DNA of 64,000 bases. It comes from Pacificispira sp033344895. GTDB taxonomy: Bacteria > Pseudomonadota > Alphaproteobacteria > UBA8366 > Aestuariispiraceae. This document shows, piece after piece, positions 40,867 to 49,590 of the stretch. Within the stretch, counting starts at the first letter, position 1; every line of letters begins with the position of its first letter. Under the pieces are notes generated by a model that saw only the letters and a program-made list of their open reading frames with translations, was not told the origin of the DNA and did not search any database. A program made the translations under genes and the position numbers. The DNA lies in the NCBI GenBank assembly GCA_965229685.1, contig OZ245920.1, positions 2,914,001 through 2,978,000 on the forward strand. Direction: 5' to 3'.

Positions 40867-40917
40867 GCGATCCCGGCGAACCGGACCGCCCCCAGCGGCA
40901 AGGACCGCCGGGATCGC
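40867..40917. repeat. 12-bp inverted repeat with 27-nt loop
   Basis: GCGATCCCGGCG (40867-40878) pairs with CGCCGGGATCGC (40906-40917), just after the hydroquinone reductase gene. There is no T-run, so it may be a processing or REP-like hairpin rather than an intrinsic terminator. It is followed by three 12-bp tandem repeats. Confidence 0.7.
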
Positions 40918-40923
40918 GCGCCA

Positions 40924-40959
40924 GCCATATCCCCTGCCATACCCCTTGCCATACCCCCA
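40924..40959 (+). repeat. Three 12-bp tandem repeats (GCCATAYCCCYW-like)
   Basis: GCCATATCCCCT, GCCATACCCCTT and GCCATACCCCCA follow each other directly. The C-rich run continues to about 40970. No function is apparent. Confidence 0.6.
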
Positions 40960-41112
40960 GCCCCTCCCCCGGGACAAACTTTCCCGAATCCGACACTGTT
41001 GGCAGAATTGAGATAATTCGCGTCGCTGACCGATGTTCGCCCCAGGCGGGTCTGCGGCATGTGTCGAAACAGGCCGGATCGCGGTCGACCAATATTGTCG
41101 GAAGGTTGTTTC

Positions 41113-43548
41113 ATGAAATCGCATGCGCAGGCCGTCGTGATCGGCGGGGGTGTCGTCGGGTGTTCCGTTCTCTATCACCTGACGAAAATGGGCTGGAAGG
41201 ACGTGGTCCTGATCGAACGGTCCGAACTGACCTCCGGCTCCACCTGGCATGCGGCGGGCGGCTTTCACACCATCAATGGCGACCCGCAGGTCGCCAAGCT
41301 GCAGTCCTACACGATCGACCTTTACAAGGAGATCGAGGAAATCTCCGGCCAGTCGACGGGTTTCCATCTGACCGAGGGGGTTTTCCTGGCGGCGACGCCG
41401 GAACGGATGGAACTGCTGAAGGTCATGCAGTCGCAGGAAAAGCTGCTGGGCATCGAAACCCAGCTTATGACACCCGAAGAGGCCGAGAAGATCCTGCCGA
41501 TCATGGACCCGAAGGAGTTCCTGGGCGCGCTGTGGACGCCGATGCACGGTCATCTGGATCCCTCCGGCACGACCCACGCCTATGCCAAGGCGGCGAAGGT
41601 CCAGGGCGCGGAAATCTATCTGCGAAACCGGGTCACGGACCTGCAGCAGAATCCGGACGGTTCCTGGACCGTGGTGACCGAACAGGGAACCATTCAGGCC
41701 GAGCATGTCGTCAATGCCGGCGGTCTGTGGGCACGTGAGGTCGGCCGCATGGTCGGACTGGAACTGCCGGTCCTGGCGATGGAGCACATGTATCTGATCA
41801 CCGAGGACATGCCCGAGGTCGAGGAAATCAACCGGTCGACCGGAAAGGAAGTCCTGCATGTCGTCGATCCGGATGGCGAGATCTATATGCGCCAGGAGCG
41901 CAAGGGCATGCTGATGGGGACCTATGAAAAGGCCTGCGTCCCGTGGTCGCCGAAGGAAACGCCGTGGGATTTCGGCCACGAGCTTCTGCAGGAAGACATC
42001 GACCGGATCGCGCCGTCGCTGGAAGTCGGCTTCCGTCACTTCCCGCCGTTCCAGCGCACCGGCATCAAGCAGATCATCAATGGTCCGTTCACTTTCGCGC
42101 CCGATGGCAATCCGCTGGTCGGCCCGGTGCGCGGCCTGAAAAACTACTGGTGCGCCTGCGGCGTGATGGCCGGGTTCAGTCAGGGTGGCGGGGTCGGTCT
42201 GGCGCTGGCCAACTGGATGACCGGCGGCGATCCGGGCTTCGATATCTGGGGCATGGACGTTGCCCGCTTCGGCGACTGGACGACCATGGCCTACACCAAC
42301 GCCAAGGTCCGCGAGAACTATTCGCGCCGCTTCAAGGTCCGCTTCCCCAATGAGGAACTGCCGGCGGCACGGCCGCTGCGCACGACACCGATCTATGAGC
42401 GACAGAAAGCCGCCAATGCCGTCTTTGGCGTCGCCTATGGCATGGAACAGGCTCTCTGGTACGCCCCGGAAGGCGTGGAACCGGTGGAAAACATCACCTT
42501 CCTGCGGTCCAACGCCTTTGATCCGATCAAGGAGGAGTGCAAGGCGGTGCGCGGCGGCGTCGGCATGGCCGACATTTCCTCCTTCGCGAAATACGAGGTC
42601 ACGGGACCGGGCGCGGAAAGCTGGCTGTCCCATGTCATGGCGAACAAGATTCCCCGCACCGGGCGCCTGACCCTGTCGCCGATGCTGAACGAAAAGGGCA
42701 AGGTCATCGGCGATTTTACCGTCGGGAAATTGGCCGAGGAACGCTTCTTCATTTTCGGATCCGGCGCGGGCGAGATGTACCATATGCGCTGGTTCGAACG
42801 GCATCTGCCGGAGGACGGCAGCGTTACGATCAAGGCGCATGGTTTGGGTCTGGTCGGACTGACCATAGCCGGTCCAAAATCCCGTGAGGTATTGGCCGCG
42901 CTGACCGATCAGGACGTCTCCGGCGGGGCCTTCAAGTTCCTGGATTTCCGCGCCATGGATCTCGGCATGGTCCCTGCGCTGGTCGGCCGGGTCAGCTTCA
43001 CCGGCGATCTCGGCTATGAGATGTGGGTGAAGCCGGAGTTTCAGGGCCGCCTTTTTGACGATATTCTCAAGGCTGGCGCCGCACACGGCATCAAGCTGTT
43101 CGGGTCGCGCGCCATGCGATCCATGAGCCTGGAGAAGGGCTTCGGGTCCTGGGCGACCGAGTATCGGCCGATCTATGGCCCCTTCGCAGCCGGAATGGGA
43201 CGTTTCATAGACCTGACCAAGAACGACTTTATCGGCCGCGAAGCCGCCGCCCGCGAAAAGGCCGACGGCCCGACCAAACGGCTCGTCACCTTCGATGTCG
43301 CCGCAAGGGAGATCGACGTGATGGGGAACGAGCCGATCTATCGCGATGGCAAAATCGTCGGCTATGTCACGTCCGGCATGTACGCGCATCATGCCGACCG
43401 TTCCGTCGCCATGGGGTATGTCCCAGCCGATCAGGCCGAGGATACCGACGACGGCACCTTTCGGATCGAGGTTTTCGGAGAGATGCTGCCCGCGACGATC
43501 CTGCCCGAGCCGCTGTTCGATCCGAAGGCGGAACGCATGCGGGGTTAG
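41113..43548 (+). CDS. Dimethylglycine/sarcosine dehydrogenase-like flavoprotein with GcvT domain
   Basis: An 811-aa bi-domain enzyme. Residues 6-400: FAD-dependent oxidoreductase with the Rossmann GGGVVGCSVLYHL (about 9-21) and GSTWHAAGGFH, whose His is the usual covalent FAD attachment site in dimethylglycine dehydrogenases. Residues about 450-811: aminomethyltransferase (GcvT) domain, including DISSFAKYEVTGPGAE, SLEKGFGSW and IYRDGKIVGYVTSG, which passes one-carbon units to tetrahydrofolate. Related enzymes degrade dimethylglycine, sarcosine and other N-methyl compounds derived from betaine. The exact substrate cannot be read. The ATG at 41113 follows GGAAGG. It is monocistronic. Confidence 0.9.
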   Translation: MKSHAQAVVIGGGVVGCSVLYHLTKMGWKDVVLIERSELTSGSTWHAAGGFHTINGDPQVAKLQSYTIDLYKEIEEISGQSTGFHLTEGVFLAATPERMELLKVMQSQEKLLGIETQLMTPEEAEKILPIMDPKEFLGALWTPMHGHLDPSGTTHAYAKAAKVQGAEIYLRNRVTDLQQNPDGSWTVVTEQGTIQAEHVVNAGGLWAREVGRMVGLELPVLAMEHMYLITEDMPEVEEINRSTGKEVLHVVDPDGEIYMRQERKGMLMGTYEKACVPWSPKETPWDFGHELLQEDIDRIAPSLEVGFRHFPPFQRTGIKQIINGPFTFAPDGNPLVGPVRGLKNYWCACGVMAGFSQGGGVGLALANWMTGGDPGFDIWGMDVARFGDWTTMAYTNAKVRENYSRRFKVRFPNEELPAARPLRTTPIYERQKAANAVFGVAYGMEQALWYAPEGVEPVENITFLRSNAFDPIKEECKAVRGGVGMADISSFAKYEVTGPGAESWLSHVMANKIPRTGRLTLSPMLNEKGKVIGDFTVGKLAEERFFIFGSGAGEMYHMRWFERHLPEDGSVTIKAHGLGLVGLTIAGPKSREVLAALTDQDVSGGAFKFLDFRAMDLGMVPALVGRVSFTGDLGYEMWVKPEFQGRLFDDILKAGAAHGIKLFGSRAMRSMSLEKGFGSWATEYRPIYGPFAAGMGRFIDLTKNDFIGREAAAREKADGPTKRLVTFDVAAREIDVMGNEPIYRDGKIVGYVTSGMYAHHADRSVAMGYVPADQAEDTDDGTFRIEVFGEMLPATILPEPLFDPKAERMRG

Positions 43549-43615
43549 AGCCGGCCAGCTTGGCACACCGATAGCAGGAGGGTAGGATGCGGTCACTCGC
43601 AAAGGGAGTGACCGG

Positions 43616-44347
43616 ATGGGCCCCACGATCTTCGACCGGCTGCGGCCTTCTGACATCCGGACCGACCCGTTCCCGCATGCGGTGGTAAACGCGGCGTTGC
43701 CGCCGGACCTATGCGCGAGACTGATCGAAACCCGCCCGGGCCGAAATCAGGGATCATTCCGGCCGGCCACGCGATCCGTGGTGCCGGCGTGGATGATGTG
43801 TGAACTGGACTTTTTCGACCCAGCCTGGCGAGCCTTTGCCGAACGCCATACCGGAGGCGGGACCACACAGCAGGTTCGGACGCGGTTCAACGGTCACTGG
43901 CCGGACCACCTACCCGATCCGCCGGACGATCCCGAAGCCTATGGCCTGCATGGCAGGGACGACCATGACAGTCACCCGGTGCTGTGCGATGCGCGACTGG
44001 AAACGATATCGCCCAACCCCGCGAGCCCTGCAAGCCATCGCGGCCCGCACCTGGACAGCGGCAATCGCCTGTTTTCCGCGCTCTATTACCTGCGCTCCCC
44101 CGATGACGATTCCGACGGTGGCGGCCTGACACTGTTCCGGTTCCGGAACCGGCCGGAACGCCTGGATGTCTTCGCCTTTTCAGATCAAGACGTTTCCGCC
44201 GCCGTCACGATCCCCTATGCGGCGAACACATTGGTCGTCTTTCCGAACAGACCGGACGCAATCCATGGAGCGGAACCACGAGGGCCGACGCCGCACGACC
44301 GCGCCTATATCTTCGTCACCGCCGAAGTGAGGGACGATCTTTTCTGA
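43616..44347 (+). CDS. 2-oxoglutarate/Fe(II)-dependent oxygenase
   Basis: The 243-aa protein has a double-stranded beta-helix oxygenase core with the metal triad HxD (HRGPHLDSG, His about 142, Asp about 144) and a distal His (DAIHGAEPR), with Arg two residues before the C-terminal strand that would bind 2-oxoglutarate. Such enzymes include prolyl hydroxylases and biosynthetic hydroxylases. No substrate is indicated. The ATG at 43616 follows AAAGGGAG. It ends exactly where the convergent VOC gene ends. Confidence 0.82.
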   Translation: MGPTIFDRLRPSDIRTDPFPHAVVNAALPPDLCARLIETRPGRNQGSFRPATRSVVPAWMMCELDFFDPAWRAFAERHTGGGTTQQVRTRFNGHWPDHLPDPPDDPEAYGLHGRDDHDSHPVLCDARLETISPNPASPASHRGPHLDSGNRLFSALYYLRSPDDDSDGGGLTLFRFRNRPERLDVFAFSDQDVSAAVTIPYAANTLVVFPNRPDAIHGAEPRGPTPHDRAYIFVTAEVRDDLF

Positions 44348-44800
44348 TCAGGAGTCTTTCACCGGGACACTGGGAACCCAGAGATACCAGTCGGGATCGA
44401 ATATGTAGCATTCCCTCAGGCCGTGCGGCTTGTCGATCGTGCCTTCCAGCATCTGATATCCCCATTCGCGCGCCCTGGCCTCGGCCTGATCGGGGTCAAC
44501 GCCATAGAGACGGAACTCCGCCCCGACACCGCGCCCCTGTACCGATCGGACGAGACCCGACAGGCGATGGTCGCTGTAGCTGTGGTCGGCATGCAGGATC
44601 CACGTCGCGCCACTGACCGGTTCCCGCATGAAGGCAAAATCCTCGTCGTCATAGACGCTTTCCGCACCGAAGACATGCTTCGCAAAACCGACGGAGGCCT
44701 CGACATGTTTCACAAGCAGATTGATGCCCAGTCCCTTCGGCAGCGATTTGCCGAATTCAGCGGCGTCCATCCAGGGTTCCTTGGTCCGTTTCGATGTCAT
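44348..44800 (-). CDS. VOC-superfamily (glyoxalase-like) protein
   Basis: The 150-aa single-domain protein has the beta-alpha-beta-beta-beta pattern of vicinal-oxygen-chelate proteins: LGINLLVKHVEASVGFAKHVFG, ATWILHADHSYSDHR, GVGAEFRLYGVDPDQAEARAREWGYQMLEG and GLRECYIFDPDWYLWVPS. A His and Glu pair that could bind metal is visible, but the reaction is unknown. It is in the same orientation as the unknown gene at 44908 with a 107-nt gap. Confidence 0.8.
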   Translation of the reverse strand: MTSKRTKEPWMDAAEFGKSLPKGLGINLLVKHVEASVGFAKHVFGAESVYDDEDFAFMREPVSGATWILHADHSYSDHRLSGLVRSVQGRGVGAEFRLYGVDPDQAEARAREWGYQMLEGTIDKPHGLRECYIFDPDWYLWVPSVPVKDS

Positions 44801-44907
44801 GGCGGCAGCTTTCGATCTTATTGTTCAGCGCGAACGACGCGACCATGTCCTCGTCCGCACCCGACTACAAGGGCCGTATTGTACAAATCGGGCTGGCCAA
44901 TTCGCGA

Positions 44908-45423
44908 CTATGCGTTCGTCTGCAGCGGCGTCGCCGTGAAATAGAATTCGTGCGTCTTCGGATCCATCGCCTTGTAGACATTCGGTCCCTGAAGCTGGGC
45001 GAAAAATTCTTTCTTCTCCGCGATATCGGTCAATTCCCGAAAGGCGGCGCGCGAGCGGTGCAGGCTGGCGCCACCACCATCCACGGCAACCACTTCGAAC
45101 AGGGCTTTCTTGCCGCCGCCACCAGGCGCCTTCCAGTTCTTCTCCTGAAGTTCACGGGCGACACTGTTCCAGGACCGGGCCGATGCCTTTCCGTCGGCCC
45201 CGGACTTCAGAAACATGGCCGCCGGAACGTTGCCAAAGAATAGGTGCTGCCCCTTGGCAGGATGATATCCGATATTGTCGGGATTCTTGTGCCGCTGCGT
45301 AAAGCGCGTGATGTGCCCGTCCACGTCCTGAAAGTAGACGGTCGGCTGGGACGATCCTTCCGTAACACCAATGATATGCGCCGCGGTCAGATTGCCCGGC
45401 ACGTGCCGTTCGGTTTTCGCCAT
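44908..45423 (-). CDS. Protein of unknown function
   Basis: The 171-aa soluble protein (MAKTERHVPGNLTAAHIIGV...) has no signal peptide or TM segment. Distinctive stretches are PTVYFQDVDGHITRFTQRHKN and YKAMDPKTHEFYFTATPLQ. I do not recognise a domain. The ATG at 45423 has a strong CGGAGG ribosome site, which supports a real gene. It is downstream of a lipoprotein gene on the same strand, with 77 nt between. Confidence 0.72.
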   Translation of the reverse strand: MAKTERHVPGNLTAAHIIGVTEGSSQPTVYFQDVDGHITRFTQRHKNPDNIGYHPAKGQHLFFGNVPAAMFLKSGADGKASARSWNSVARELQEKNWKAPGGGGKKALFEVVAVDGGGASLHRSRAAFRELTDIAEKKEFFAQLQGPNVYKAMDPKTHEFYFTATPLQTNA

Positions 45424-45500
45424 AGGACCTCCGATGGATCAGTCCCGCGCCCATCCCCATGACGAATCGATTCGGCGTTTCTGTAAACGGATTGCCGGTA

Positions 45501-46394
45501 TCAGTTCTGCCTGGGCTCCGTGGCGGAACGCTGCACCTCACGGATCTCATCGATGCGGTCCAGAATTTCCTGCACGGCAGCGACATTGGCCAGCGCGGCG
45601 TCATAGGCAGCGCCGCCCCATCGCTTGCTCAGCGCGCCCATCGGCACGACGTTTTCCTGATCCAGCTTGCCCAGGACAGTGCCGTCGCCATCCATGAGCC
45701 ACCATCGGATCGTGACCAGTTCCCGGTCGTCGCCCAAGGGTTCAAGCGTCACCGCCCCCGCCAGAAGCAGAGCCGCATCCTCCGGGGTCCCGGCCAGCGG
45801 CACGCCCGCCTCCTTCAGAACTGCCGCCATGGCGCGCGACAAGGCCCTGTCGCCATCACCCGGCGCCCCCTCCACACCGACCACGGCGACGGTCGGTGCC
45901 CCTTCCGGCAGGGCCGAGATCGCGTGTTCCGTCCCAAGCGACGCCCCCACCAGGGCAGCACCGCGTTCCGCGAGTATCTTCACAAGCGACGGATCGCCAT
46001 CGTCGAAGGCACTGCGCGTCGCCGCGGCATTGGCCGACACGGTCGCAACCTCCGCTCCATCCGGGTCGGTCAGCACCCAGAGGACATCGGCCCGACCGTC
46101 ACGCCATTCCGCGACACCTTCCATCAGGATGCCGTGGGTTAGGGCCGCACCGGACGACGCGGGAACACCCAGGCGCTGAAGTTGGGCAACCATGGCCTCG
46201 GTGAGCGGACCGGACAGGGCCGGTGCAGCGCCCTCCACCGGCGCGACTGTCACGCCGGATCCGTCCGGAATCGCCAAAAGGGGGTTTGAATCCTTCGCCC
46301 CCGGGGCAGTCTTGAACGGCTTGGGGACGGGTCCGCATGCTGCCACGACCAGAGCCAGCGCGAAAACGGCGAGAATGCGCAATCGATCAAACAA
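45501..46394 (-). CDS. Predicted lipoprotein of unknown function
   Basis: The 297-aa protein has a lipoprotein signal peptide (LRILAVFALALVVAAC with lipobox VVAAC). The mature part is Ala/Gly-rich with an alpha/beta pattern: VTVAPVEGAAP, LTEAMVAQLQRLGVPASS, a DALLLAGAVTLE-like segment and RWWLMDGDGTVLGKLDQEN. The start is not an ATG: the best candidate is a TTG at 46392-46394 that overlaps the TGA of an upstream 21-aa open frame; a TTG at 46430 is longer. This overlap suggests translational coupling. Its role is presumably in the envelope. Confidence 0.72.
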   Translation of the reverse strand: MFDRLRILAVFALALVVAACGPVPKPFKTAPGAKDSNPLLAIPDGSGVTVAPVEGAAPALSGPLTEAMVAQLQRLGVPASSGAALTHGILMEGVAEWRDGRADVLWVLTDPDGAEVATVSANAAATRSAFDDGDPSLVKILAERGAALVGASLGTEHAISALPEGAPTVAVVGVEGAPGDGDRALSRAMAAVLKEAGVPLAGTPEDAALLLAGAVTLEPLGDDRELVTIRWWLMDGDGTVLGKLDQENVVPMGALSKRWGGAAYDAALANVAAVQEILDRIDEIREVQRSATEPRQN

Positions 46395-46452
46395 TGCAGA
46401 ACGCCAGAAGCAGCAGCATTGTGATCGCAAGCATTTGGATCAGCCAGGGCAT
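46387..46452 (-). CDS. Possible small hydrophobic leader/membrane peptide
   Basis: A 21-codon frame (MPWLIQMLAITMLLLLAFCIV) from the ATG at 46452 ends in TGA overlapping the TTG start of the lipoprotein. It looks like a one-TM peptide and could couple translation of the lipoprotein. There is no strong ribosome site, so it may also be chance. Confidence 0.35.
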   Translation of the reverse strand: MPWLIQMLAITMLLLLAFCIV

Positions 46453-46525
46453 GGGCGGTCGGTTCGATCTTCAGTCTCAACTGCCGGTCATATAGGGATG
46501 GAACCCCTGACAGGAAAGGCGCGTT

Positions 46526-47677
46526 TTACAGGACCACCAGGTCCAGCGGCGCCTTCGACACGCTTTCCGACCCGTTCTGCGTAACGATGGAGGAACGACC
46601 CAGGCACATTGCCAGTCCCTTGTCGGAATTCATGATGATAATGTGAATGAAGAAGGACATGTCCGGTGCCAGTTCCACCGGGTTGCCTTCATAGAACATC
46701 GGCCAGTCCATCCAGCACGGGGTGTACCGCGCGCCCATCCCGTAGCCACAGGCGTTCAAGCGGTGCGCGCGCAATCCGTGATCATCCAGCACACGGGCAT
46801 GCGCCTGGAAGACATCATCCATGCGATTGCCGGGTTTCAGCGCCGCCTCACAGGCCAACAGCGCTTCCTTCGCCGCCGCATGCATTGCCACATGCTCAGG
46901 GTCCGGTTCCCCCACGATGAAGGTATTCATCATCGCGGCGTGATAATGCCGGTAGGCCCCGGCCCATTCCAGGGTCATCTGGTCCTTCGCGGACAGGGTT
47001 CGGCGCCCGGCCTTGTAACGGCACAGCAGCGCGTCGCGGTCGGACCCGATGATGAACTCATTGCCCGGATAGTCGCCGCCGCCTTCGAAGATCGCGCCCT
47101 GCATTCGCGACAGGATCAACCCCTCGTCGACGCCGGCGGCGGTAACATCGACTGCTGCTTTGTAGGCGTCATCGGCCAGTTCCCCGGCACGACGGACATA
47201 GGCCAGTTCCGTTTCGCTTTTCACCAGGCGCAGGCGGCTGATCAGGTTGTTCGCCTCGACCAGGGTCGCAAACCCGTCCATCGCCGCATCAAGCTGCTTA
47301 CCCCGATAGGCCGTCAGGCCGGCAGACTCGTATTCGACTCCCAGCCGCTTGCCCCTGGCGCCATAGCTGTCCAGCAGATCGCGCAATTGCTCGCACGGGT
47401 TCACCCCTTCGCGGTCGACCCAGATCTGAATATCTTCAATGACACTGGTATGTTGGGCCTGTCGGAGGTCCGGTGCACGGGTCAGCAGGAAGTGTTTTCC
47501 ATCGGCGCCGAGATAGAGGCACTGGAAGAAGCAGAACCCGAATGTGTCATAGCCGGTCAGCCAGTACATGCTTTCCTGAAGAAAGATCAGCATGCCGTCC
47601 AGGTCACTCTCCGCCATGGCGCGGCATGCCATGTCCCGACGCTGCGCCAGTTCTTCGACCGAGAAATGAATGGCCAT
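46526..47677 (-). CDS. M24-fold hydrolase lacking metal ligands (ectoine-hydrolase/creatinase-like)
   Basis: The 383-aa protein has an N-terminal creatinase domain (FSVEELAQRRDMACRAMAESDLDGMLIF, MYWLTGYDTFGFCFFQ) and a C-terminal pita-bread domain (GGDYPGNEFIIGSD, LEWAGAYRHYHAAMMNTF, GYGMGARYTPCWMD). The five metal ligands of M24 peptidases are all replaced, as in creatinase and ectoine-hydrolase-type members, which work without metal. GGDYP and the E-x-AG-x-YxRYH pattern favour the ectoine-hydrolase-like branch, but no other ectoine genes are nearby. The ATG at 47677 follows GGAGAG. It lies 12 nt after the pgeF-like gene. Confidence 0.78.
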   Translation of the reverse strand: MAIHFSVEELAQRRDMACRAMAESDLDGMLIFLQESMYWLTGYDTFGFCFFQCLYLGADGKHFLLTRAPDLRQAQHTSVIEDIQIWVDREGVNPCEQLRDLLDSYGARGKRLGVEYESAGLTAYRGKQLDAAMDGFATLVEANNLISRLRLVKSETELAYVRRAGELADDAYKAAVDVTAAGVDEGLILSRMQGAIFEGGGDYPGNEFIIGSDRDALLCRYKAGRRTLSAKDQMTLEWAGAYRHYHAAMMNTFIVGEPDPEHVAMHAAAKEALLACEAALKPGNRMDDVFQAHARVLDDHGLRAHRLNACGYGMGARYTPCWMDWPMFYEGNPVELAPDMSFFIHIIIMNSDKGLAMCLGRSSIVTQNGSESVSKAPLDLVVL

Positions 47678-47689
47678 GTTTCCGCTCTC

Positions 47690-48490
47690 CTAATTCCGCA
47701 ATGCAATTGTGGACAACAGCCGGCCGTAATCGATCGTGCCGTCCGTGCTGCGTTCTTCCAGATGGGTCGCCCGACGATAGCTGTAGTAGCGGTCGGGGTC
47801 TGAATAGGTGTCCTCGGCCACGTGACCGATTTCCGCCACCTGCGATGCCTCCAGCCGTCCCAGAACAAATCCCGGCAGGTCGAAACGGTAATGCCTGTCC
47901 CTGTCCGACGGCAGAAAGAAGACGTCGAAATCCGAAGTGACGTCCAGAAAGGCCTCCCGAAACTCGGGGCCTACTTCATAAGATTGCTGATGGATGCAGG
48001 GGCCCAGGACCGCAGCGATATCGGCCCGTTCCGCACCCAGTTTTTCCATCGCCAGAACGGTGGTTTCCACCACACCGCCCAACGCGCCCTTCCATCCGGC
48101 ATGGCAGGCCCCGACAATGCCGGACTTCGCATCGGCAAACAGGACCGGCGCGCAATCGGCCGTCGCGATACCCAATGCAAGCCCGGGTACCGATGAAACC
48201 ATTCCATCCGCCCGGGGCAGGTTTTCGGGATCCAGTGGGCGGGCCACTTCGACGACATCGGCACTGTGAACCTGGTAGAGGGTGTTCAAGGCATCCGGCG
48301 GCAGTCCCAGCGCGACCATGGCCGAGGCGCGGTTGCGCTGCACTGTCATTGGGTCGTCCGCCGACCCAATCCCAATGTTCAATCCCGCATAGATGCCGGT
48401 GCTGCCGCCGCCGAGCCTGGTGAAAAACCCATGTGCGATGCGGTCCGATTCCAGCGCGGGGTGGGTCAGGTATGTCGGTTGGTCCGGCAT
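47690..48490 (-). CDS. pgeF: Multi-copper polyphenol oxidase/laccase-domain protein (PgeF/YfiH family)
   Basis: The 266-aa protein has the family's conserved parts: HGFFTRLGGGSTGIYAGLNIG, LYQVHSADVVEV, GIATADCAPVLFAD, GACHAGWKGALGGVV and LGPCIHQQSYEVG. Members were first called laccases. They are now known to act as purine nucleoside phosphorylase/deaminases or as peptidoglycan editing factors. Metal-binding His and Cys are present. Its ATG overlaps the TGA of the preceding methyltransferase gene (TGATG), so the two are translationally coupled. Confidence 0.93.
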   Translation of the reverse strand: MPDQPTYLTHPALESDRIAHGFFTRLGGGSTGIYAGLNIGIGSADDPMTVQRNRASAMVALGLPPDALNTLYQVHSADVVEVARPLDPENLPRADGMVSSVPGLALGIATADCAPVLFADAKSGIVGACHAGWKGALGGVVETTVLAMEKLGAERADIAAVLGPCIHQQSYEVGPEFREAFLDVTSDFDVFFLPSDRDRHYRFDLPGFVLGRLEASQVAEIGHVAEDTYSDPDRYYSYRRATHLEERSTDGTIDYGRLLSTIALRN

Positions 48491-49590
48491 CAGGCGGGCT
48501 CCAATCCTGGCAGCGGCGGGAGGTCGTTCGCCGCGAGGCCGACAACCTTGAACAAGGTGCCCATTCCATCCGCCCCGATCAAGCGGTCCCGCGCCTGCTC
48601 GATTTGCCGGGCCGTTGCCTCCGGCGCCGCACTCACCAGCGATTGGGCCCGCATCTCTATCCCCAATGCCCGCAGAAAATCGCCCTGTGTCGCTGTCGGG
48701 CTGACCCGGCAGCCGCCCGATGCGGCCGCTTTCGACAAGGCAGTGAAGTCGACATGAGCCGTCAGATCCGCCTCGCCCGGCGTCTCGAATATCGAACAGG
48801 GTTTGTGCGCCTTGACCGCCTGAAGCGTATCGCCGGTCGCCGGCCCCTCATATCCATAGTCGATAGCCAGTGCCGCGCCGCCCTGCGCTGCGATTCGGGC
48901 GCCCATATCGCCGGCGATGCGCCAGGCGAACGGCGCCAGTTCCACGACCCGGCCAACCCTTGTTCTTTGTGCCAACCCTGGGTCGATCAGGCCTGAAATC
49001 GGCCCCGGACCGGGTGCAATCATCAGCGCCAACCGGTCCTTGGCGGGATCGACCGCCACCAGCCTTTCACGCCAGCCCTCCTTCGTCTTCTGGACCTGGC
49101 GGATCGGCAGGGCGTCAAAGAACTCGTTGGCGACGATCAGCAGCGGTGCATCGTCTGGCAAGGTTGCAATATCGCTGTGCCATGTCGGGGCCATCGGCGC
49201 CCGCTCCAGGGCGCGCGCCTGGGACTGCCGCAGGATCGGACTGGTTTCCACCAGATGCAGATGGACCGCCTCCAGAAAGCCCGGCATGCGCTTCGCCGCG
49301 CGCAGAAGGTCGGCCATCAGGGTACCGCGCCCTGGACCGAACTCGACCAGGTGCACCTTTCGCGGCGTTCCCATCTGTGCCCAGATTTCGGCGCACCACA
49401 GACCGATCAATTCACCGAACATCTGCGAGATTTCAGGCGCCGTCGTGAAGTCCCCGGCGCGGCCGAACGGATCGCGGGTGATATAGTATCCAAGCTCCGG
49501 ATGGCCCAGCGCGTCCCCCATGAAATCCGCCAACGTCAGCGGACCTTCGATGGCGATCCGCCGTCGCAGATGCTGCTCCAGCGGGGTCAC
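48490..49590 (-). CDS. SAM-dependent methyltransferase, MidA/NDUFAF7 family
   Basis: The 366-aa protein matches COG1565: GPLTLADFMGDALGHPELGYYITRDPFGRAGDFTTAPEISQMFGELIG, the SAM-binding LVEFGPGRGTLMADLLRA, VANEFFDALPIRQV and ALAIDYGYEGPATGDTLQAV. NDUFAF7, the eukaryotic member, methylates an arginine of complex I; the bacterial role is less clear. The GTG start at 49590 overlaps the lgt stop (GTGA). It belongs to the hldD-lgt-midA-pgeF-M24 run, all on the minus strand. Confidence 0.92.
   Translation of the reverse strand: MTPLEQHLRRRIAIEGPLTLADFMGDALGHPELGYYITRDPFGRAGDFTTAPEISQMFGELIGLWCAEIWAQMGTPRKVHLVEFGPGRGTLMADLLRAAKRMPGFLEAVHLHLVETSPILRQSQARALERAPMAPTWHSDIATLPDDAPLLIVANEFFDALPIRQVQKTKEGWRERLVAVDPAKDRLALMIAPGPGPISGLIDPGLAQRTRVGRVVELAPFAWRIAGDMGARIAAQGGAALAIDYGYEGPATGDTLQAVKAHKPCSIFETPGEADLTAHVDFTALSKAAASGGCRVSPTATQGDFLRALGIEMRAQSLVSAAPEATARQIEQARDRLIGADGMGTLFKVVGLAANDLPPLPGLEPA

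Noticed and set aside
40795..43656. 953-aa minus-strand frame opposite the dimethylglycine-dehydrogenase-like gene
   Set aside because: Very long but compositional; the plus strand has the real FAD and GcvT motifs.
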